Shown: positions 1 through 8,132 of the stretch, piece after piece
Layout of the letters: every line of letters starts with the position of its first letter
How positions within the stretch are numbered: the stretch's first letter is position 1
NCBI GenBank assembly: GCA_964384945.1
Contig: CAYLMK010000017.1
Location: 54,599 to 118,598 of the forward strand
DNA from: S015-6 sp964384945
GTDB lineage: Bacteria > Desulfobacterota > DSWW01
Length of the DNA stretch: 64,000 bases
Direction of reading: 5' to 3'
Made by a program: the position numbers and the translations under genes
The notes under the pieces: model-generated
The model's input: only the letters and a program-made list of their open reading frames with translations
What the model was told of the DNA's origin: nothing
Database searches by the model: none

Positions 1-1140
1 TACGACCTCTGGGAGGCTTACGTGGATCTTTCCCGGGGGCCGTGGTTCTTCCGGTTGGGCAAGCAGAACCTGGCCTGGGGGGAGACGGACGTCTTCCGGC
101 TGCTCGACCAGATCAACCCCCTGGACAACACCTACGGGGGCATCTTCGAGGATCTGGACGACCGGCGCATCCCGCTCTGGATGCTCCGGGGGAGCTACAA
201 TTTCGGGACCGTGGGTCCGACTGACTCGCTCACGCTGGAGGGCTTCTGGGTGCCCGGCACCTGGGACGCCCATGTCTCGCCCCTGGCGCCCTACGGCACG
301 GCCTACTCCGCACCCCTGCCGGCCCTGCCGCCGCCCTTGCAGCAGCGGATCATCTACCCGGACAAGGACCTGTCGAACAGCCGCTGGGGCGTGCGGCTGA
401 TGGGCATGCTCTGGGGGATGAACCTTTCGGTGGCCCACTACAAGACCTTCATGGACCTGCCGAGCCCGGTCTTTGTGATCGAGCCCGACCCGCCTCCCCT
501 TGGCAGTCCCTATCAGGAGCTGCGGTTCGACGACATACAGATCACGGGGGGGGCGCTCAACTTCTGGGAGTCCGTGACGGACACAGTGTTCCGGGCTGAG
601 ACGGCCTGGTTCTGGAACGAGGCGGTCTTCATCCCGGACATCAACATGCCGATCCAGCCGCTGCCGATCCAGATTCCGGGGATCCCGGGGATCCCCCAGA
701 ACGGGGAAATCCCGGATAAGGACTTCCTGCGGTACATGATCGGCCTGGACAAGAACGTCTGGATCCGGCCCCTGAACAAGACCCAGACCTTCATGGTCTC
801 GATGCAGTACTTCGGCCAGTGGGTGCCGGACTACGACCTGCGCATGCGGCAGGCGGTACCGATGTATCCGAAGACGACCGAGTTCCCGGCCGTGCGCGAA
901 CTGGAGGGCACGATCACGGGGCTGGTGAACACGACCTACTTGAATGGCAAGGTGACGCCGCAGATGGTGGCGGGCTACGACGTGCGAGGGGCCTGGCTGC
1001 TTCAGCCCTCGGTGAACCTGATCCGGGAGCCCTTCCGGTTCATGCTCCAGTACAGCGCGATCGTGGGCAACTTCACCGGGTTTGGCGTCTTCCGGGACCG
1101 GGACCAGGTGAACTTCATCTTCAGCTATCTGCTCAACTGA
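1..1140 (+). CDS. DUF1302 family outer-membrane protein, 3' part
   Basis: The reading frame is already open at base 1 (Tyr-Asp-Leu-Trp), so the true start lies upstream of the window. About 379 residues are visible. The stretch with LGKQNLAWGETDVFRLLDQI, followed by repeated amphipathic strands rich in aromatic residues and a final strand ending FIFSYLLN, is typical of the DUF1302 family, a group of large outer-membrane beta-barrel proteins. The family usually pairs with DUF1329, as here, and recurs beside genes for catabolism of steroids and other hydrophobic aromatics. A role in outer-membrane passage of the substrate of the downstream cluster is an inference from context. There is no sign of frameshift in the visible part. 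Confidence 0.85.
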   Translation, partial: YDLWEAYVDLSRGPWFFRLGKQNLAWGETDVFRLLDQINPLDNTYGGIFEDLDDRRIPLWMLRGSYNFGTVGPTDSLTLEGFWVPGTWDAHVSPLAPYGTAYSAPLPALPPPLQQRIIYPDKDLSNSRWGVRLMGMLWGMNLSVAHYKTFMDLPSPVFVIEPDPPPLGSPYQELRFDDIQITGGALNFWESVTDTVFRAETAWFWNEAVFIPDINMPIQPLPIQIPGIPGIPQNGEIPDKDFLRYMIGLDKNVWIRPLNKTQTFMVSMQYFGQWVPDYDLRMRQAVPMYPKTTEFPAVRELEGTITGLVNTTYLNGKVTPQMVAGYDVRGAWLLQPSVNLIREPFRFMLQYSAIVGNFTGFGVFRDRDQVNFIFSYLLN

Positions 1141-1162
1141 CAGGGCGTCGGCAGACGCCCTG
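1141..1162. terminator. Hairpin after the DUF1302 gene
   Basis: Perfect 9-bp inverted repeat CAGGGCGTC/GACGCCCTG with a 4-base loop directly after the stop codon. A second stem-loop of the ATCCCG...CGGGGAT type follows at about 1165-1184. No T-run follows, so it may attenuate or protect the mRNA 3' end rather than terminate fully. Confidence 0.5.
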
Positions 1163-1289
1163 TCATCCCGTGCACGCGGGGATCCCTTGGCATGGTGTGC
1201 TAACGGATTCCCGCCGCGTGGGAATAACAAGAACAAGATGGTCTTCGTGTAATCCTTCCCACAAACCAACCCTTGAAGGAGACGGGCAG

Positions 1290-2591
1290 ATGAAAACGTT
1301 CAAATCCTTCTGGCTGTGCATGATGACGATCACCCTTCTGCTGGGCCTCCGCACCGCCCTTTGGGCGGATGAGCCGACGGCGGAGGTCATCGACAAGACG
1401 AACTGGCAGAAGGCCGAAGGCCTCGTCCCCGAGTACCTTCTGGAGGAAATCAAGAAGGGAGATATGACTATTAGGGTTCAGAACCCGGGCTACAACATAG
1501 CCGAATACTTTCCCGATCATGCTCTGGCGAGTTTCAAAAACAATGTGGGCAAGTATGAACTCGACCAGGACAACATTATCGTCGAGGCCGGAACAGGCAA
1601 GATGGCGAAGATGATCATCGGCTTTCCCTTCCCCAAGGTCGATCCGGAAGACCCCAAGGCCGCCGTCAAGATCATCTACAACAAGCAATACGTACCGTAT
1701 ATCCTCGGGTTCAAGAAGTTCACGTCGGTCGTTCAGTGGGTGGGCAGGGGCTCGGGTCTGGAGCGTGATATCGAGACCTTCTTCCGCGATGCCTATTTGA
1801 CAGGATTCCCGGGCGCCGCCAAATACGACAATCCGAAGGACGTCGAGCGATACTCGCTGATCTCCGTACGCAAGCCTTACGATCTGGCAGGCACTGCGAT
1901 CATGCTCTGGCGCTATCTCTCGGCCCAGGCGGACGTCAATTTCGCCTACCTGCCCGCCATTCGCAGGGTGCGGCGCACGACCCCGGCCAACCGCTCCGAT
2001 GGGTTCGTGGGTTCGGATTTCGCGGTGGACGACATCCTCTGCTATGACGGAAAGATCCCTCTTTTCGAGTGGAGGCTGGTGGGCATGCAAGAGGCCCTGG
2101 TCCCTTTCCCCGGCCCGGAGCCCGTAAAAATTGAGGTCACCGAGAAGGGCGAATGGGAAATGTCCAAGAACCGCCCCATCGCGCAGTATGGTTACAGCGA
2201 CAAGAACTGGCAGGGCGTGCCGTGGTCTCCCCTCAACATCGTCTACACCAAGCAGCCTGTCTACATACTCGAAGCCAAGGCCAAGGATCCCTATTACAAC
2301 TACGGGACTCAGTACATCTGGGTCACCGCGGACACATGGGGGCCCACATACAAACTGGTCCACGACCGCGCCGGCAACTTCTGGAAGTTCGAGCTCGTGG
2401 TCGCGTCCGGGTTTGAAAGCGAGGATGGAAAGGTCAAGTTCCTCGCATGGACCGAGCACGTGATGGTGGACTCCCGCAGGGATCACGCCAGTATCATTGC
2501 GCACATGCGTCCGGACACCTTGCTCATCTTCAACGCAGTACTGGATATGAACGACTTCTCCCTTGGGGGATTCCAGAAATACTGCAAGTGA
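1290..2591 (+). CDS. DUF1329 family periplasmic protein
   Basis: 433 residues. The ATG at 1290 follows an AAGGAG box at 1276-1281 and opens a clear signal peptide (basic MKTFKSF, hydrophobic core, cleavage near ALWADEP). The body carries DUF1329 hallmarks, including a Tyr/Trp-rich C-terminal half with a PYYNYGTQYIW segment. DUF1329 proteins have a LolA/LolB-like lipid-binding fold as far as is known for the family, and are nearly always encoded beside DUF1302. Moving hydrophobic substrate across the periplasm is therefore a reasonable inference. It sits 149 bp downstream of the DUF1302 gene and 54 bp upstream of an FAD oxidoreductase. The frame stays open upstream of the signal peptide, but that extension has no family character. 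Confidence 0.87.
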   Translation: MKTFKSFWLCMMTITLLLGLRTALWADEPTAEVIDKTNWQKAEGLVPEYLLEEIKKGDMTIRVQNPGYNIAEYFPDHALASFKNNVGKYELDQDNIIVEAGTGKMAKMIIGFPFPKVDPEDPKAAVKIIYNKQYVPYILGFKKFTSVVQWVGRGSGLERDIETFFRDAYLTGFPGAAKYDNPKDVERYSLISVRKPYDLAGTAIMLWRYLSAQADVNFAYLPAIRRVRRTTPANRSDGFVGSDFAVDDILCYDGKIPLFEWRLVGMQEALVPFPGPEPVKIEVTEKGEWEMSKNRPIAQYGYSDKNWQGVPWSPLNIVYTKQPVYILEAKAKDPYYNYGTQYIWVTADTWGPTYKLVHDRAGNFWKFELVVASGFESEDGKVKFLAWTEHVMVDSRRDHASIIAHMRPDTLLIFNAVLDMNDFSLGGFQKYCK

Positions 2592-2645
2592 AGGACAGTG
2601 AAACCGAGAGGAGGACGCGGGGGAAGTCTGGAAAGGAACGAGCCC

Positions 2646-3722
2646 GTGGAACTTCGGGAGGCATACGATGTAGTCATCGTCGGGTCCGGGCCCGCAGGAG
2701 CCGGAGCGGCCAGGGTGCTGAGCGGATCGGGCCTGGACACCCTGATCGTGGAACGCGACACGCTGCCGAGATACAAGATGTGCAGCGGAATCCTCTTCCC
2801 CGGTTCCCGGAAGTTCCTTGCCGATAACTTCGGTGAGCTTCCCGAGACGGTTCTGTGCAGCCCGGAGCGCATCCGGGGGAACCGCATTTACGCAGCCGTC
2901 GACAGCCCTGTCATGGAGGTTCCTTTCTCGGTTTTCGACGAGGGGCTGGGCCTCGGGGAAGAAGGACTCAATACCTGGCGGGCGGAACTGGACTACTGGC
3001 TCTGCTCCCAAACGGCCGCACAGGTCCTTGACAACTGCCGTTTTGATGATTTCGAAACGGAGCGAGACGCGTACGTTCTCAAACTGCGGCATCTGGGACA
3101 GGAGGTCTCGGTTCGGGCGAGATATCTGATCGGCGCAGACGGAACCCTCTCCCGGGTTCGAAGGGCTGCTTTTCCCGGGTTCGAGAAGACCGTCGGGCTG
3201 CTCCCGAATTACGAGGAGATCTATGAAGGGAAAACCGCCCTGGAACCCGGATGGCTGTACCTGTTCATGGATCGAAGCCTAACGGGTTATTTTGCCACGG
3301 TCTTCCACAAGGACGAAAAGATCGTCGTTGTTACCGGTGTCCGGCAACGGGAATCGGTGAAAGAGTATTTTGCGGCCTTCCGGAGTCACCTGGAAAGAGA
3401 CCACGGCCTCGTGGTGGAACGTCAAGTCTCCAGGCACGGTATCGTCCTTACCGACATGTCCGCCCGGAAGAATTACTGCCTGGGTAGGGATCGCCTCCTG
3501 CTCGCGGGTGAGGCGGGCGGTTTCCTGCGCGGCGGCGAAGGCATCACATCGTCGCTCGTCTCGGGAAGAGCGGCCGGCCGAGCGGTTTTGGAGAGCGCCC
3601 GGTCGGCAAGACCTGCCCTCGATCTCTACCGCGACCTTGCTTCCGAAGAGATGGGGGCCTGCAACAGGGTCCACGCAGCCCTCCATGAGGCCCTCGGCTT
3701 CAATGTTTTCATGAGAGAGTGA
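2646..3722 (+). CDS. FAD-dependent oxidoreductase, geranylgeranyl reductase-like
   Basis: 358 residues from the GTG at 2646, which has GAAAGGAA about 7 bp upstream. A GTG at 2598 would add 16 low-complexity residues before the nucleotide-binding strand. Motifs seen: the Rossmann GSGPAG at residues 13-18 with an acidic residue after the second strand (IVERD), the LPRYKMCSG segment typical of the geranylgeranyl-reductase/FixC group, GADG in LIGADGTLSRVRR, and the C-terminal FAD motif AGEAGGF...GGEGI. The family hydrogenates isoprenoid double bonds or oxidises/reduces hydrophobic substrates using FAD. The real substrate is unknown. Its place in the catabolic cluster suggests redox processing of the imported compound or electron supply to the ene-reductases. 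Confidence 0.75.
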   Translation: MELREAYDVVIVGSGPAGAGAARVLSGSGLDTLIVERDTLPRYKMCSGILFPGSRKFLADNFGELPETVLCSPERIRGNRIYAAVDSPVMEVPFSVFDEGLGLGEEGLNTWRAELDYWLCSQTAAQVLDNCRFDDFETERDAYVLKLRHLGQEVSVRARYLIGADGTLSRVRRAAFPGFEKTVGLLPNYEEIYEGKTALEPGWLYLFMDRSLTGYFATVFHKDEKIVVVTGVRQRESVKEYFAAFRSHLERDHGLVVERQVSRHGIVLTDMSARKNYCLGRDRLLLAGEAGGFLRGGEGITSSLVSGRAAGRAVLESARSARPALDLYRDLASEEMGACNRVHAALHEALGFNVFMRE

Positions 3723-3874
3723 GCTGATTGTTGACACCAGGCGTACGACACCGGGGAGCAAGTATCGCGTTGGGGATGTGATCTGCTGTTTTCAAGGCCA
3801 AAGAGTTCAGCGCTGACGCGATCTTTATCGTAGGAAACATGCCCTGTCGCTGCTACAAAGGGGAGAGGAGTCGT

Positions 3875-6847
3875 ATGAGACTGGCGGACATAAAACTATC
3901 GATTATTCTGTTCGGCCTGCCGCAACTGCTGCGGTGGACCGCATGGAGGCATCCATCTTTTAGGAGTCGGCTCAAGGAAAGAAATTTCACCGCCCAGATC
4001 AAGGTGAAGGACAACTCCGTTGGCAGGTACATAACCTTTACGGATGGAAGGATCCGTTCCAGGAGCGGGATTCATCCGCAACCGGATATCCTCCTGACCT
4101 ACGAGAATTCCGAGCTGGCTTCGCGATTGCTGGTTCCAAACAGGGACCAGCTCGAGCAGATCAACGCCATGAAGAACGTGAAGATCACCATGGAGGGTTC
4201 CGACGAGCTCGCCTCGTGGTTCATGATGACCATCAGCATAATGATGATGTGCGGCATGGACTACGGAACCGATGTGGGCAACGGGGTCAAGAGATATACC
4301 AGCGGGACCAATGCCGGACCGGTCTTCGTTTATGTGAAGGAGGGCAAAATCCTTCGTATCACGCCCATCGACTTCGACGAGACAGATGCAAAGCCCTGGA
4401 CAATCAATGCGAGGGGAAGGAGTTTCTCCCCACCCAGAAAGACAACGCTTTCTCCCTACGGTTTTGCCATGAAGTCCATGGTCTACTCCCCGGAGAGGAT
4501 CCTTTACCCCATGAAGCGGGTCGATTTCGACCCGAAGGGCGAGCGAAACTGCGAGAACCGTGGGATCTCGGGCTATGAGCGCATAAGCTGGGATGAGGCG
4601 CTGGATATCGTCGCCGGCGAGATCAAGCGGGTCAAACGGGATTACGGCCCCGGCGCCATCTTTTACAGCCACGGCTCGCACCACATGTGGGGGAACATCG
4701 GGTATTACCTGAGCTGCGCGCGGAGATTCTTCAACAGCGTCGGTGCCACAATGAACGTTCACAACCCGGACAGCTGGGAGGGTTGGTACTGGGGCGCCAT
4801 GCACCACTGGGGGAACAGCATGGGTCTCGGCTTGCAGGAGCCGTACGGCACCGTGGAGGACGCACTCAAGAACTGTGAGATGATGGTTTTCTGGTCGAGC
4901 GATCCGGAGACGACCGCAGGCGCCTATGGGGCCATGGAAGCAACCGTTCGCCGCCGGTGGCTCAAAGAGCTCGGCATCAAGTTTGTCCACATCGATCCCT
5001 TTTACAATCATACGGCTGCGTGGCTTGGCGGAAAATGGTTCGCACCGAGGACGACCACAGAGCATGCCATGGCACTGGCCATCGCCTATGTGTGGATTAC
5101 CGAGGATCTCTACGATAAGGAGTATGTCGCCAAGCGGACAACCGGTTTTGACAAGTGGAAGGACTATGTCCTCGGCATGGAAGACGGGATCCCGAAGACG
5201 CCCGAGTGGCAGCAAGGGGAAACGACGATCCCCGCCAAGGATGTCAGGGCGCTGGCACGCGAGTGGGCGTCCAAGAAGACCTACCTGGCTGCCGGTGGCG
5301 GCGGTATAGGGCTGGGGGGCGCATGCCGCAACCCCACCGGTCTCGAGTGGGCGCGGTGCATGGTCTGCCTGGCCGCCATGCAGGGGCTGGGCAAGCCGGG
5401 CGTCAATATGGGCAACATGCAGGCCGGAACCCCGCTCGACACCACCTTCTTCTTCCCCGGCTATGCGGAGGGCGGTATGTCCGGCGACTTGCAGGGTACG
5501 GCGCTGGCGGTGAACCTGTATCAACGCATGCCGCAGCTTCCCACGATGAATACCGTTTCGCAGAGAATTCCGAGATTGAAGATCCCGGAGGCCATTCTGG
5601 AGGGCCACTGTGAGGGGTACCCGACGGACAGCCTGACCATTGAGGGCCAGTTTCAGAAATTCCAGTACCCACAGCCGGGCCATTCGCGCGTCCAGGTGTA
5701 CTACAAATACGGTGGTTCTCATTTCGGGACCATGAGTGAGTCGAACCGCTATGTCGAGGCCTATCGGACGGACAAGCTTCCCTTTGTGGTCAACCAATCC
5801 ATATGGTTCGAGGGGGAGGCCAAGTTCGCGGATATCATCCTGCCCGCATGCACCAGCTTTGAGAGATGGGACATCGGCGAGTTCGCTCATGCGGGCGGAT
5901 ATGTGACGCACAGCTTCCTGGTGTGCAATCACCGGGTGATGCTCATGCAACACAAGTGCATCGAGCCTCTGGGAGAATCGAAATCGGACTACGAGATCTT
6001 TCTCGAACTTGCGGAACGGCTGGGCTTGAGTGCACAGTACTCCGAGGGGATGAGCCAGTTCGACTGGTGCAAGAGGCTCTTTGACGCGACCGATCTACCC
6101 GGGGTGATCTCCTGGAAGGAATTCTTGAAAAAGGGGTACTATGTCGTTCCGGCTCCTGAGAAGAACGGGAAGGGGGAATACGGGCCTGTCGGCATGCGTT
6201 GGTTTGCCGAGGGAAAAAAGAAGGACACCCCGGCTCTGGCACCCCTCCCGGCAGATTTCACAGAAGAGTACGGCATGGGACTGCAAACCCAATCGGGCAA
6301 GTTCGAGTTTGTCTGTTCCAGCCTCGAGCGTTTTGACCCGAACGATCCGGAGCGGCCCGTCATGCCCAAGTACATCCCCTCCTGGGAGGGACACCACACC
6401 ACCGGGCTCTATGACAAGTATCCCCTGTTTCTCATATCTCCTCATCCTCGCTTCACCTTTCACACCCAAAACGACGGGAAGGACGGCTTTGTGAACGATG
6501 TAAAGGACCATCGGGTGCTCATCAACGGCTACTATTACTGGATAGCAAGAATCAACTCGAGGGACGCCGAAAAGCGGGGAATCAAGGAGAACGACCTCGT
6601 CCGGCTCTTCAACGACCGGGGCGAGGTCATCTGCGCTGCCCAGGTTACCGAGCGGGTCCCCGCCGGTACGGTACACTCCTACGAATCATCGGCCGTGTAC
6701 GATCCGGTCGGCGAGCCCGGCAGGTCCGCGGACCGTGGAGGATGCGTGAATCTCCTCTCTTCGAAGCGGTGTATCATCGAGAAATCCCACTCCATGTCTG
6801 CGTGCTCCAGCCTGATCGAGGTAGAGAAGTGGGAAGGGGAGGCATAG
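3875..6847 (+). CDS. SCP2-domain/transhydroxylase-like molybdopterin enzyme, large subunit
   Basis: 990 residues; the ATG at 3875 has AGAGGAG 5-6 bp upstream (an ATG at 3839 has none). Residues 1 to about 125 look like an SCP2 sterol-carrier domain (RYITFTDGRI, then PDILLTYENSELASRLL and a VKITMEGSDELASW ending). From about 140 on, the protein matches from memory the large subunit of pyrogallol-phloroglucinol transhydroxylase of Pelobacter acidigallici: GPVFVYVKEGKI, SHHMWGNIGY, HNPDSWEGW, FWSSDPET, PGYAEGG. Ser300 in Asp-Ser-Trp (299-301) sits 31 residues after His269, the same spacing as the Mo-ligand Ser175 and His144 of that enzyme. No N-terminal Fe-S Cys motif or Tat signal is seen, as in transhydroxylase, so the enzyme should be cytoplasmic with bis-MGD. 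The natural substrate is not known; a reductive dehydroxylase is an alternative to a transhydroxylase. Confidence 0.85.
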   Translation: MRLADIKLSIILFGLPQLLRWTAWRHPSFRSRLKERNFTAQIKVKDNSVGRYITFTDGRIRSRSGIHPQPDILLTYENSELASRLLVPNRDQLEQINAMKNVKITMEGSDELASWFMMTISIMMMCGMDYGTDVGNGVKRYTSGTNAGPVFVYVKEGKILRITPIDFDETDAKPWTINARGRSFSPPRKTTLSPYGFAMKSMVYSPERILYPMKRVDFDPKGERNCENRGISGYERISWDEALDIVAGEIKRVKRDYGPGAIFYSHGSHHMWGNIGYYLSCARRFFNSVGATMNVHNPDSWEGWYWGAMHHWGNSMGLGLQEPYGTVEDALKNCEMMVFWSSDPETTAGAYGAMEATVRRRWLKELGIKFVHIDPFYNHTAAWLGGKWFAPRTTTEHAMALAIAYVWITEDLYDKEYVAKRTTGFDKWKDYVLGMEDGIPKTPEWQQGETTIPAKDVRALAREWASKKTYLAAGGGGIGLGGACRNPTGLEWARCMVCLAAMQGLGKPGVNMGNMQAGTPLDTTFFFPGYAEGGMSGDLQGTALAVNLYQRMPQLPTMNTVSQRIPRLKIPEAILEGHCEGYPTDSLTIEGQFQKFQYPQPGHSRVQVYYKYGGSHFGTMSESNRYVEAYRTDKLPFVVNQSIWFEGEAKFADIILPACTSFERWDIGEFAHAGGYVTHSFLVCNHRVMLMQHKCIEPLGESKSDYEIFLELAERLGLSAQYSEGMSQFDWCKRLFDATDLPGVISWKEFLKKGYYVVPAPEKNGKGEYGPVGMRWFAEGKKKDTPALAPLPADFTEEYGMGLQTQSGKFEFVCSSLERFDPNDPERPVMPKYIPSWEGHHTTGLYDKYPLFLISPHPRFTFHTQNDGKDGFVNDVKDHRVLINGYYYWIARINSRDAEKRGIKENDLVRLFNDRGEVICAAQVTERVPAGTVHSYESSAVYDPVGEPGRSADRGGCVNLLSSKRCIIEKSHSMSACSSLIEVEKWEGEA

Positions 6848-6848
6848 G

Positions 6849-7691
6849 ATGAAGAAATGCTATCTCATCATCGATGTGGAAAGATGCGAGGACTGTAACA
6901 ACTGCTTTCTCGCCTGCAAGGATGAGTTCGTGGACAATGACTTCCCGCCTCATTCCGCGCCACAGCCCCGGCACGGCCACCGGTGGATGAACATCATGAG
7001 GAAGGAAAGGGGCTCAGGTTCTTTGATGGATGTCGCCTATCTGCCCATTCCCTGCATGCACTGCGACCAAGCACCATGTGTCCGGAGCGGAAGGGACGGG
7101 GCGGTTTACAGGCGCGAAGACGGTGTCGTCCTTATCGATCCGGTCAAGGCGCGAGGCCGGCGGGACCTGGTCGCAGCCTGCCCGTACGGGGTCATTTTCT
7201 GGAATGAGGCAGCGGAGGTGCCGCAGAAGTGTACTCTCTGTGCCCATCTCTTGGACAGTGGCTGGAAGGAAACACGGTGTGTGCAGGCCTGCCCGACCGG
7301 TGCGCTGCGTTATCTCCGGGCCGAAGACGATGAAATGCAGAAACGAATCGAATCCGAGAAACTCGAAGTCCTCCATCCGGAATATGGGACACGTCCTCGT
7401 GTCTATTACAGGAATTTGTATCGGTATTTCGACTGCTTCATCGCCGGAAGTGTGGCGTATGCACATGACGGAATCGTCGACTGCGCCGAGGGTGCCGACG
7501 TAACCCTGTCGAGAGGCTCGGAGGAGATCGCAAAGGCCGTGACGGATGCCTTCGGCGACTTCAAGTTCGACAGGCTTGAGGAGAAATGCGGCACCTATCG
7601 AATCGAGATCGGTTTTCGGGACTACGAAAAGAAGCGTTTGACCGTCGAATTGGGAAAGAGCGTGAATCTTGGCGACATACGGATGGAGTAG
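6849..7691 (+). CDS. Transhydroxylase-like Fe-S subunit with C-terminal beta domain
   Basis: 280 residues, starting 1 bp after the large-subunit stop, so very likely translated in coupling. The N-terminal part has ferredoxin-type Cys clusters: CEDCNNCFLAC (residues 13-23), then CMHCDQAPC, a CPYG segment, CTLCAHLL and CVQACPTG, enough for three [4Fe-4S] clusters. From about residue 195 there is a non-ferredoxin extension (VAYAHDGIVDCAEGADVTL, AFGDFKFD) resembling a carboxypeptidase-regulatory/prealbumin-like beta domain. The small subunit of pyrogallol-phloroglucinol transhydroxylase (about 275 residues) has exactly this layout, which strengthens the assignment of the pair. It should carry electrons to or from the Mo site or serve structurally. 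Confidence 0.87.
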   Translation: MKKCYLIIDVERCEDCNNCFLACKDEFVDNDFPPHSAPQPRHGHRWMNIMRKERGSGSLMDVAYLPIPCMHCDQAPCVRSGRDGAVYRREDGVVLIDPVKARGRRDLVAACPYGVIFWNEAAEVPQKCTLCAHLLDSGWKETRCVQACPTGALRYLRAEDDEMQKRIESEKLEVLHPEYGTRPRVYYRNLYRYFDCFIAGSVAYAHDGIVDCAEGADVTLSRGSEEIAKAVTDAFGDFKFDRLEEKCGTYRIEIGFRDYEKKRLTVELGKSVNLGDIRME

Positions 7692-7714
7692 CACTCGGAG
7701 AAAGGAGGGGTAAT

Positions 7715-7953
7715 GTGGCTCACGAGGCACTTCTTGAGCCGGTTCGTATAGGGAATCTCGAACAGAAGAACCGCATGTAGCGCCCATGAACATGGGGTAC
7801 ACGCGTAAGACGCGATTAAGGAGAAATCGGTGGACATCGTATCGCTGGGAAGGCAGGCGATCGCAGATCCGTTTCTGGCCGGCCGAGGTCAAGGCCGGAC
7901 GAAAGAAGGACATCGTTGAGTGCGCGAGATGTCAACAGTGCCAGTTTTCATAA
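7715..7953 (+). pseudogene. Remnant of an OYE/Fe-S ene-reductase gene
   Basis: A good AAAGGAGGGG box and a GTG at 7715 open VAHEALLEPVRIGNLEQKNRM, clearly the start of a protein like the one encoded at 8133 (SYEALFEPIRIGNVSIKNRI). Two extra bases (TA) at about 7778 then create a stop; skipping them restores APMNMGYT. The whole middle (about 350 codons) is missing. The sequence resumes at about 7830 with VDIVSLGRQAIADPF, matching the C-terminal barrel motif of the neighbour, shifts frame once more, and ends EVKAGRKKDIVECARCQQCQF before TAA at 7951. It is the wreck of a paralogue that once preceded the intact gene. Confidence 0.85.
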
Positions 7954-8132
7954 GAAATATGAATGGTGGATTGTGCGCTTTAGGGATTCGCCTTGATTCC
8001 GTAAGCAAATCACCGCTTGCTGTCGATGATCCGGATCATTCCTTAATGCAGCACAGCCGTCTTGTGGTCCCTGCAAGGCAGCAGTAGCTCAATACTGATC
8101 AGAGCCATGTGTAGGAAACGAAGGAGAGTAAA

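Noticed and set aside
1200..3092. A 630-codon open frame on the - strand opposite the DUF1329 and FAD genes.
   Set aside because: Lies wholly antisense to two well-supported genes; Arg/Gly/Pro-rich composition of a high-GC shadow frame; no domain or ribosome-binding site.
3896..5953. A 685-codon - strand frame opposite the transhydroxylase-like gene.
   Set aside because: Shadow of a strongly supported gene; no family motif and His/Val/Asp-biased composition.
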